Part shown: positions 24,630-34,800 of the stretch, piece after piece
How the letters are laid out: every line of letters begins with the position of its first letter
Numbering within the stretch: the first letter of the stretch is position 1
DNA from: Verrucomicrobiales bacterium
Lineage (GTDB): Bacteria > Verrucomicrobiota > Verrucomicrobiia > Methylacidiphilales > JAAUTS01
Direction: 5' to 3'
Assembly (NCBI GenBank): GCA_031265365.1
Contig: JAISCS010000052.1
Coordinates: 1 to 39,565, forward strand
Length of the DNA stretch: 39,565 nt
Notes under the pieces: model-generated
What the model was told of the DNA's origin: nothing
Databases searched by the model: none
What the model saw: the letters and a program-made list of their open reading frames with translations, nothing else
Made by a program: the position numbers and the translations under genes

Positions 24630-25763
24630 ATGACGCTTTTCAAAAATAATGACGGTGACGAGGAAATCGAGGCGCAACGCCGGGCGGCGGAGCAATCCAA
24701 TCAACGGGAACAAAACCGAGCAGCCGCGGCGAAGCAGGCGAAAGGCGGCTATGCGGGGCCGGAGCCGCCCAAGTACGGGTTTGAGGCGTTTCTTGAGCAG
24801 GAATTATCCAAGGGCCGATTGGACGGACAGAGTTCCGGCGCGAATCGTGGGCGGTTGTTGTTCAAGGGTGGGCCGTTCGCCGGCATGGATGTCAATCAGG
24901 CGCGTCAGGCGGCGCGGAAGATGTACGCGGGGATGCCGGATGAGCAGCGGCAACAATTCGAGGACATCGGCGCGGACAAGGACATTCGCAGCGAGCGTGA
25001 CTTGGCGGCAAAGGCGGAGTATGAGAAAAAGCGGGAGGCTTTTCACAACGCCAGCCAGAACGGAGGCGGTTACGCGGCGGCGGGCAAGGACGGCCAGCCA
25101 AGCGAAAGCTGGCTGAACAACGCTATCAACGGGGCCAAGCAAACACCAACCGGCGGCACCGCTCCTACCTCTGCCACGACGCCGACGGTCACGCCAACGA
25201 ACGGAACGCCGTCAGCCGCCGGAACGCCGGCCACTCCCACTGCGACAACGCCTGTCACCACATCGTCAGCGACTGCACCCGCCGCCGGCTCGCCTCCCGT
25301 GTCACCGTCAGTGGTCGCGCCAGGCGCGAGTTACAGCGCGACGCTGCCGAAGGCGCCGGAGGCAAATTCATTGACGCCGGAACAACAAGTCGGCAACGCG
25401 GCGCAAGTCGCGGCGGGGCAACGATTACGGAATCAAGGCTACGCGGGAATGTCCGTTGCCGAGGGGACGATTGGCGACACCGGGGTCACGCAGCGTGTCG
25501 CCGCGATGCCGTCCGCTAACGGTGGCGCGGGCACGGTGGTGGGGATTGGCAAAGCCGCCACCGGCAGGGTGCCCGCCAGCGCGGACACGGTGGCGAAGCT
25601 GGCGCAGGCGCGCGCCGCCGCTGACGCCGCGCAGGGTATCGGCGGCTGGCAGGTTGCCACCGGCGCTGACGGTCAGCCTATCAAGGGCGTGATGACGCCA
25701 AAGAAACAGACCGCTTATGCCGGGCCGTCACCGTCAGCGCCGAATCCCGATGAATTGATTTAA
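24630..25763 (+). CDS. Ala/Thr/Pro-rich, largely disordered phage protein
   Basis: 377 residues. The N-terminal third is charged and helical (EIEAQRRAAEQSNQREQNRA) and includes RLLFKGGPFAGMDVNQARQA, then ARKMYAGMPDEQRQQFEDIG, which matches in pattern the C-terminus of the preceding secreted protein. Residues about 170-250 are a low-complexity threonine/proline/alanine linker. The last part (GNAAQVAAGQRLRNQGYAGM, VAAMPSANGGAGTVVGIGKA) is glycine/alanine-rich. It may be a minor virion protein, given its place between terminase and the injected-protein-like giant gene. Confidence 0.6.
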   Translation: MTLFKNNDGDEEIEAQRRAAEQSNQREQNRAAAAKQAKGGYAGPEPPKYGFEAFLEQELSKGRLDGQSSGANRGRLLFKGGPFAGMDVNQARQAARKMYAGMPDEQRQQFEDIGADKDIRSERDLAAKAEYEKKREAFHNASQNGGGYAAAGKDGQPSESWLNNAINGAKQTPTGGTAPTSATTPTVTPTNGTPSAAGTPATPTATTPVTTSSATAPAAGSPPVSPSVVAPGASYSATLPKAPEANSLTPEQQVGNAAQVAAGQRLRNQGYAGMSVAEGTIGDTGVTQRVAAMPSANGGAGTVVGIGKAATGRVPASADTVAKLAQARAAADAAQGIGGWQVATGADGQPIKGVMTPKKQTAYAGPSPSAPNPDELI

Positions 25764-25764
25764 G

Positions 25765-25797
25765 TTCACCGCAGAGGCGCGGAGGCGCGGAGTTTTT
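25765..25797. repeat. CGCAGAGGCGCGGAG dispersed repeat in the intergenic gap
   Basis: TTCACCGCAGAGGCGCGGAG followed by GCGCGGAGTTTTTT is a single copy of the host-type repeat also present near 467-500 and 3765-3838. Finding it inside the phage part suggests exchange between host and phage. Confidence 0.7.
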
Positions 25798-25814
25798 TAT
25801 TTGGAGTTTTTGAT

Positions 25815-28800
25815 ATGACACCTAAATCGCCGCTACATTTTCGCAGCAACCGCGTCGCGGTGGGAGCCAATCCCGCGCCGACCGAGCCGGAGGAGGTCGC
25901 GCCCCAGCCGGTTGATGTCGAGGATGACGGCGTGGCCGCCGCTGACAATCCCATGCCGGGGGACTACGCCGCGCCGGAACCGGACACGCCGGCGACTTAC
26001 CACGGCGGCGGCACCGGTTTGAATTGGTCGCAAATTTCCAACACCGCGTTCAGAAGTCGCTTCGCCGGTGAAATCGCCGCCGATGAGCGCCGGCAGCAGC
26101 GCGAGGCGGCGGAGTGGCAGCGGTTTTCCGCGCAGCAAAACCGGAATCTGGCGGCGGCGCGGAAGGCGGCGGAAAAACAGGCCAACTCCAAGCGCGAGGC
26201 GGATTTTCGGCGGCGCGGGTTGTCTTACTACAAGAACGACAACGGCGAGATTATCGCCGACCAGAACGACGACGGCAGCGCGAAGTTCAAGCCGCTGGAT
26301 GAAACCCGCTACGACGAGCAGGGCGCCTACCAATACCAGCGCAACGAGCGGGGGGTGATTACGATTAAAGACCCCGACCAAAGCGCCCCGTACGGGAATC
26401 ACGAAAACGACCCCGAGGGGGTGTACCGGAAGAACAAAAGCAAGCCGTGGGAGCGCATCGGCGACGCCGAGGAAGTGTTGAAAAGCGGCAATCTGGGCGC
26501 CGCCGCCGCTGCCGCCAATTATTTGCGTCCTATCAAGCAAGCCGAGCATCTGCAAAAATTGCAAGAGGCGCAAGGGCGCAAGACCGCGCTGGAAGCGGTG
26601 GGCGCTGACAAAGTTTTCAATAAATCAATCGCGTTGGACAAGTACGGCGCGACGGAACGAAGCAAGTGGGAGGCGACGGTGCAGGCTGACTCCGAGCCAA
26701 TCCCCAAGCCGGCGCCGAAGTCCTCCGGCTGGTTCGGCGCCGGGGAAAAACGCATTACCGACACTGATTTGGGAAGGTGGGAGGACAGCGAGGCCGGGCG
26801 CAAACAACGGCTGGCGGAGGCGCAAGCCAATCTTGACCAAGCCGACCGGTATAGCGCGGCGGAAAAGGCGGTCGCCGATTTGAATAACGAGGGGAAAATC
26901 TACAAAAACAACGCCACCTTTTTGCAGCACGCGCGAGCGCAGGAGCGGCAACGCATCAAAGACCTGCCGCCGATCCGCGCGCGGGCGCGGGCGAACCAAC
27001 TGTCCCAGGGGTATGAGCAAAATAAACAAGCGCTGGGCGCGGACTTGCAAGCCTTCAACGCCGAGAAACAAATGCTTGAGCAGGAAGAACAGGCATTGAC
27101 GGCGGAGGCCGCGCAGGGGGTGTCCGGCCCGCAACTGGACGGGTTTAACGCCCGCCGGGCCGCGCTGGCGAGGCGCCGGACTGATTGGCAGCGACAGGGG
27201 GTGACGCTGCAAGCGCGGCATGACGAGTTGAACAATCAAGGCCGTGAATTGAACGATTTTTACGCAGGCCGACCGGAGGAGCAAAAACAAAGCCCCGGGC
27301 CGGACGGTGGGGAACCGCCCGCCGCCGGTAGCGCGGCGGGGTTGCAACCGCCGCCGCCGACCGCGCCATCGTCAGCGGGGCAAAAACCGGACGAGAACAT
27401 CATCATCAGCCCCAACACGCAAACCGAGTGGGATGGCAAAACTTCCGCCGGGAAAAATTCCGACGGTGAACTGGAGCTGTACAACGGCGCCAAGATTGCC
27501 GGTGTATTGAAAGCCGCCGGTGACACGCCGGTGTACCGGGCGACCGGCGCGAAGGTGGCGCGAAAATCAGGCGGCGAGGTTGACGAACTGGCAAAGGGGC
27601 TGAACGACAAGCGCCAGGCGCGGCAGGACGAGCTATCCACCAAGGCGCGGAAACTGTACGAAAGCGCCGGTCTCAGCCTCACGGCGGAGCAAGCCGAGGC
27701 GCAGGAGAAGGCGTTGCTGGATGAGTTTAAGAAAAAATACGCCGCTGACGATGCCGAGGCCAACCAGGTGTTGGGCGAGGCGTTGCAGGATTTTCACGAG
27801 GGCAAAATCAGCGCCCAGCAGGGTCAGCAAATCGCCTCGGCACTCGGGATGGAAAAGAGTTTCGCCGACCTTTACGCCGATGTGTCGGCGGAGATTGCAG
27901 GACCGTCCGAACAACTGAACGCGGCGGCGGATTTTGCCACCAACTTGATTGCAGGTAGCGACCGCGCCAGAGACCACAAGGAATATCACGTTTCAGGTCA
28001 TTTGATGAAATTCGCCGTTGGCGTGGAGGACGCCATCAAAGCCGCCGGTGGATTGACTGCCGAGCGACGGGGGCTGACGCCGGAGCAATTCGACGCGCGG
28101 CGGCACGAGGCGTTCATCACGGCCCAGCGCGTGTTCAAGCAACAGCATCCTGAATGGAGCGCGGAAAAGTTGCGCGCCGAGGCGGAGCGGGACGCTGACC
28201 GTCAGCTGGAGGTCAGGCGGGCGAAGTCGGAAAATAGTCTGGAGGTATCGCATTTAGTCAACAAGTTAGACCGGCAAGAGACCACGGAATGGCGCGCGGC
28301 CAACCAGCAGGCGGTTGACGCCATCAAACAGCAGCAGGAAAAATTCGACGCCGAAACCGAGCGCAAGGTGCGCGAAAAATTTCCCGACCTGACCGACGGA
28401 CAAGTGAAGGCGGTCATGTTGCAATCGGTCATGCGCGGCGTTGCCCGGCAAAAGATAAGCGTCGCGGAGATGACCAAAAATCCCGACTGGTGGATTGAGT
28501 TGGTGCCTTCAATCGTCGCCGGAGCCACGCCGGGGCCGGCAAAAATCCCAATGATGGCCTTGGCTGGCTTGTTTTCCGGTGGCTCAATGTCTGGCTTGCT
28601 GGTTGCCGCGCAAAAGGCGGAGAACGGCACCGCCACGCAGGAGGATTTGGAATTGTTGCAAACGTTCCAGCAGGAAAGCGCCAGAGACAAAACCTTTTGG
28701 GCCGGGGCATTGGATCTGGTTGCTCAAAGCATACCCTTTATGCAGAGCTTCAGCGCGACGGCAGGAATTGCCAAGGGCGCCCGCGCCAAGGCGCAACAGG

Positions 28801-31800
28801 CGGCGATAGCGGCGTTGAAAAAGACGATTGGCGCCAAGGCGACCGGCAATTTGGTTAAACTGGCCGCCAGTGACACGTTGAAGGGCGCGGTAACGCGGAC
28901 ACTGGCAAAAGGATTGAGCGTTAACCTTGTGGAGGAACCGGCGCGGTTACTGTTTGCCTCCGGCGGCACCATCACGAACAACATGGTGCGCGACGCTTTG
29001 CCGCAGTTTGATTTCACGCAAAACGAGGCGGGCGAGTTGTCGGCGACGCTGAACACGCCGAGCAAAACCGGACTGGACGCGCTGACGGGCAACCTCAACG
29101 ACCAGATGATTGAAAACACCTCGGAGCGATTTGGCGGGGTGTTTGGCAATTTGGGGAAGCCGTTGGTCAGGAAAGTGCTGGGCAATAAAAAAATCATGGG
29201 CCTGGCGCTGGCGAAGTGGCTGTTTAATCTCAACGATAACGTCAGCAAGAGCAAAATCGCCGGTTTTTTGAAAGCCGCCAATTTTAACGGGCCGTTGGGT
29301 GAAATGGCCGAGGAACGCTACGGGGATTTCTTGCGGGCGGTGCAGGGCGTGGCGAAAGGCGAGGGGTTTAACTTAAAGATTCCCTCTACCGAGCAATTAT
29401 TACAGGAAGCGGTGGCTTTTGCGGTGCCCGGTACGATTGGCGGTGTGTCGGGCCATTTTGCGCGCAAGGAGGAACTGAAAAAAGCCGATGCCGAGGCGCG
29501 GCAAAAGCTGACCCAGACGCGGCAGGATTACACGGATTTCCTCGCCAGCGCCACGCCGGAGAGTCTGGCGCAGGAATTGAACATTGATGTCGCCCAGGCG
29601 CAAGCCGCCTTGGAATTGGGCGAGACCGGCAAAGGCGCGGCGTCGGTCAAGCTGGCGGAGCAACAGCAAGCGTTACAAGACTTGGCGGACAAGGCGGAGA
29701 AAAAGGGCGACTTGGAAGGCTTGGCGTCGGTACGCCGGCAACAGGCTGAATTAACGAACCAACAGCGGGCTGCCGCCGTGGAGGATGTCAAAGCGCAGGT
29801 GGCGGCGGTGGCGGAACTTGACGCGGCGGAGCAGGCGCTGGCCGAGCAGGAGGCGCAACCGCCCGACCCGAACGCCACACCGGAGCAGGTTGCGGCGCGA
29901 CAGCAGGAACTCGCCGACCAGCGGCAGATGGTCACGCGGGCACGGGCGTTGGCAAAAATCGCCGGTGGCACGCAATTAAACACGCTAACCACGGACGAGA
30001 TGGCGGCGGTCGGGGTCATGGGTGATGGTAAGGGCGGATTCAAATCGGTGGTGAGCGCGCGGGAATTGGCGGGCAACAACACCTTGCAAGCCTCGCCGGT
30101 GCAGGTGGAAACATTTTCCCGCCTTTCCGCCGAGGGTGCCAGGGTGGAAGACCGCGCGCCCATCATCACCGATGGCGCCATCAAGCAGTTGCGGCAAGCC
30201 TTTCCGAACACGGCGAAGTTGATTGGCACCAATGAATCACAGGCGCGAGCCAATGCCTTGCGGCGGACGGCGGATATGCAGCGGGCGGCGGTGAATGCGG
30301 CGAAATTTCAAACTTCAAATTTCAAAAGCCAATTAAATGCCAAATCTCAAAAACAAAATTCCCAAACGAAGACCGCTGACGGTCAGCGGCAGTGGACGGG
30401 GTATGGGAGGAACGGGACGCAAGTCACGGTCAGCGCGGCGACGCGCAAGGAGGCCGAGGCGGAGATTGCCGCGCGGTTGCCGCAGTGGGAGATGATTGAC
30501 GCTGACAGTGTGGAGGAAGTCGCCGCGCCAAGTTCCGCTGACGGTGGGAATGACGCAACCAAGCCGGCTGACTCCAACACCCCGGCGGCTACTGTCAAAC
30601 GGCAGGAAGTCAAACTAGCTTTGCAGAAATTTATTGACCGCACAACCAATCCGCAAACGCGTGAATTCGCGCGACGGATGGCAGAAATTATTGAAAGACA
30701 ACTGGATGTCTATGAATCACTGTTTCCTAGCATCAACTTAAAATCAAAATTTGGGGGGAGTGGCATCGGATATAATCCGACAACAGCAAGTTTAGAAATT
30801 AATTTACGGTCTCTGGCTTTCAATTTAACAAGATCTTCGCGCGACTTTAAGAGTGCCGAAAAAATATTACAAGCACAGTTACGCGAGGAATTAATTCATT
30901 TTATTGCCACTGAGGAAATTGACGACAATCAAGTGGTTGAATTGTGGCTTCGGCTACCGGAGCAAATCAAAGATGCGGTGCGTAAAACCTATTTCAATAC
31001 ACTGGTAGATAAAAATCTGGATTTACCGCAAGAAGATGAAAAAATGCAGTATAAGCTCGGTCACGAGTTTTTACGGATGCTGGCGCAGGACAAGTTTTTC
31101 CGGCAAGTCACCGAAAGCGTGGACGTGTCGCCGGGGCTGTTGGCGGAGTTGCGCGAGTTGTTGGAGAAAATCGGCGCGCATTTGCGCGGCTTGCTGGCCC
31201 GTGACGCCGACGCGGACACCCAGGCGGCGGTGGCGGACGCGCTGGGCGTGATTGAACAGCGGCTGGTGGCCTTGGGCGCAATCGAGGCGAGCAAAACCGA
31301 GTCTGCCACCGGTGAACGTCAGCCGACGGCGACCGAGGAGACCGCCCAGCCGCCGGCCAACGCGCCGCCGCGCCGATTTGACTTGGGCGGTTACGCGGAT
31401 GATGTGCAGCAGGCGGCGACCGAGGCGTTTGCGGGATTGCTAAGCGCGGGGCGGCGGGCGGTGGCGACGCCGGCGGCGGCGCAACAGGAAATTGACTCAT
31501 GGCGCGAGGCGGATGCGAAGTTTGCCGCGCAGGTGGATGCGGCGCTGGCCGGCGTGTTGTCGCGTTACGACACGGTGCGGCTTGGCGGAACACCAGCGGT
31601 ATTACTGGCGCTGAACGCGCCGGATTTGCCGGTGGTGATGGCGCCGTCGGTCATTCGCAAGGTGGTGCAGGAAAAACACGCGGTGGCGGTTGATGATTTG
31701 AAACGATTGCCGGAGCAGCTACGAAATCCGGTCGCGGTGTTTTCCTCGTCCGGCAAAGCTGATTCGGTGGTGGTGTTGACTGAATTATTTGAGAACGGGC

Positions 31801-34800
31801 AACCGGTGATTGCGGCGGTGGCCTTGGAGCGTGAGAAAAACAGCGACCACTTCACCGTCAACGAAGTGACCAGTGTGTACGGCAAGCAGAAAAACGTGCT
31901 GGCGGATTGGGTGCGGGACGGACTGCTGATTTACGAAGACAAAAATAAAACCTTGGCTTGGTCGCGGCGTGCCCGGCTCCAATTGCCGGGGCGACGCAAA
32001 CCAATTCAAGGTTCTTATCAGAAGATACTCAGCCCCGCCGAGGTTGTCAACCATCCGGCGCAAATAAAAGCGCTGGCGGAAAATAAATCCGGCGGGCTGA
32101 ACGCCGGACGCCGTCCCGAAGTTAAAATCCCGACGGCAAAACGCCCGGCGTTTAACCGGCTGGCGGTGGCGTTGCTGAGGGACGGCGTGAGCACCCCGCC
32201 GGCGGTGCGCGAGTTTCTTGAGGCGGTGGACAGTGACGGAGGCGCGTTGCCGTATGGAGGGGAATTGTGGTCGCTCATGCAAGCCTTTGACCAAAGGCTG
32301 AAGGCGATTCCGTGGGCTGAAAACGACAGGCCGCTGACGAAGGAAATGCCCAAGCCGGAGCCGAACAAGCCGCTGACCTTCAGGGAGCAATGGCAACAAG
32401 CCGGTGAATATCAGCCGTCCAAGCGCGCGAAGATGCTGGTACTGCTATTGCGGAACCTGAAAGTGCCGTTGACCACGGCGCAAGTGTTCGCGCGGTGGTT
32501 TGACGAGACCAACGGGGAGTTGGCCGGCAACGAGGCGTTGCGCGACGCGGCCATCGCGGCGTTCCGGCAGTGGGGCGGGCAGTTCCGCGACGAGGTGTCG
32601 GTTTATTCCGAGGCGGTGGACAGCATTCTCGCCGCCGACCACGCGGCGGGCGGGACGATGACGCGCGGGCAAGCGGAGCAACAGGCCGCTGACGCGCGCG
32701 CCGACCGCGAGGCGAAGCAAGCCGCCGTGGACGCGAGCAACACGGCGCTGGCGGAAAAAATTCTTGCTTCCGAGGTTGCCGAAACCGCTGACGGTGAGTA
32801 TCTGTACCATGATGCGACATCTGGAAACACCGACCGGCGAGGGGCTGCTGCTGAGGGATTACCTCGACCAAGTGCCGCCGACGGTGAATCCGATGGATTT
32901 TTACCGGATACTGGACTGGAAAATCAGCCAGGACAACCGGCTGGAACGCAAGAATCGCAACCTGCCGCTGTTTCGGTGGCGGGAAATCAAGTTCGCGGTA
33001 TTGACGGCGAGGCGGCTGAGGGCGGCGCGGCTGAACCGCTGCCGCCGGTGGAGTTCCCCCAGCTTGGGAACCGAGGCACCGCTTACACCGACAACAACGA
33101 CGCCGTGGAGTTTCAGTGGGCGGTGATTGACGCTGACGGTCTGCTGACCAGCAACAACGCCGATTTCACGCCCAATCCGCGTTATCCACAAGCCTTGCAA
33201 CCGCGCGACCGTTCCCGCGCCGCCAGCCGCGAGCAGGTCAACGACATCGCCAAACATACCAACTTCAATCGCCTCGCCGACAGTGACAGCGTGGGCGGCG
33301 GCGCGCCCATCGTCGGCGCTGACGGGGTAGTGGAGAGCGGCAACGGGCGGGTGATGGGGCTGCGGCTGGCTTATCAGGAGTCGCGCCCGAACGTGGCGGA
33401 GTACAAGGCGCAACTGGTCGCCAACGCTGGCAAATACGGGCTGGACGGCGCGGCCATCGCGCAAATGCGGAACCCTGTGCTGGCGCGGGTGCGACGGACG
33501 GAGTTGAACCGGTTGGAGTTTGTCCGCGCGGCGAACGTGACCAATGTCGCCCAGCAGTCCGATGTGGAGCAAGCCCGCGTGGACGCGGCGAAAATCACGC
33601 CGGCGATGCTCAACGGTTTTCAGTTGCAGACGAACGGCGGCATTTCCACCGACGGCCAAGACCCGTTGGTGCGGGCGTTCGTTGACCGCGTGGTGCCGCC
33701 GAGCGAGCGCGGCGGCGTGGTGGACGGCGCGGGCAATTTGTCCGCGCGCGGGCTGGCGCGGATGCGCAACGCGCTGTTCGTCTATGCCTACGGCGGCGGT
33801 GACGCGGCGGGCGTCATGCTCCGGCGCATTGCCGAGGACGTCAGCCCCGACGGAAAGAACATCGTCGCCGCCATGCTGGGCGAGGCGGGGCGCATGGCGA
33901 ACCTGCGCGCGCGAATCGCTGACGGTGAGCGCTTCGACGTTTCCATTGCCGACGACGTGGTGCGCGCCGCGCAACAATGGCTGGAAATGACCCAGCGCGG
34001 CGACCGCGTGGAGGATTACCTGAAACAAGGCGAGATGTTCGGGCGCGACGAATTGCGGGACGACATTTTGCAATTCATTGACGCCAACAAGCGCGGCGTT
34101 AACCGGCTGCGGCGGGCGCTGGCCAATTACGTCGCGCTGGCGGACGCGGCGGGCAGTCCCAAGCAGGGCAATATTTTCGGCGCGAACCAAGCGCCAGCGA
34201 AAGCCGCACTGTGGGCGCTGGCGAAAAAGGCCGCCGCTGACGGTGAGGTGTTGCGCGCCGGACGCCGCGCCACCGACTTGCGCCCGCGCCTGAAAATTTT
34301 CAACCAACTGTTTGAGCGTCAGCGCGCCGGCGAGCGGCTGAATCCGGCGCAGACCGCGTTGTTCAATCGCGTGGAGCGCGAGCTTGGTCAGGCGACGATG
34401 TTTGACGAGGACGCGCCGTCAGCGTGGGATTTGACGCTGGAAGGCGAGACTTACGAGGAGGTGGCGCAGACCGTCAGCCCCGCTTGGACGGAGCAAGGCG
34501 TGTTGTTCGCGTCGCGCCGCCCGGTCGCCTGGGATTGGCTGCCGGAGGAGCAGCGCCGGAAAATCATCGACCCGCGCGTGCGGGAACTTATCAATGGCGG
34601 ACATTTGCATTCGGCGGAATGGGAGACCGAGGAGGTCAGGCGCGACGAAAAAACCGGGCGTTACTATTACGAAAAACTTGAACTGGCGCGGCGGCTGTGG
34701 ATTGAACATTCGCCGAGGGGCGCAGACGGTTATGTCGCGCCGATGGTCACGCTTGACGAGCACGACCCGATTTTGCAGCCCGCCGTCATTAAAAACGCTG

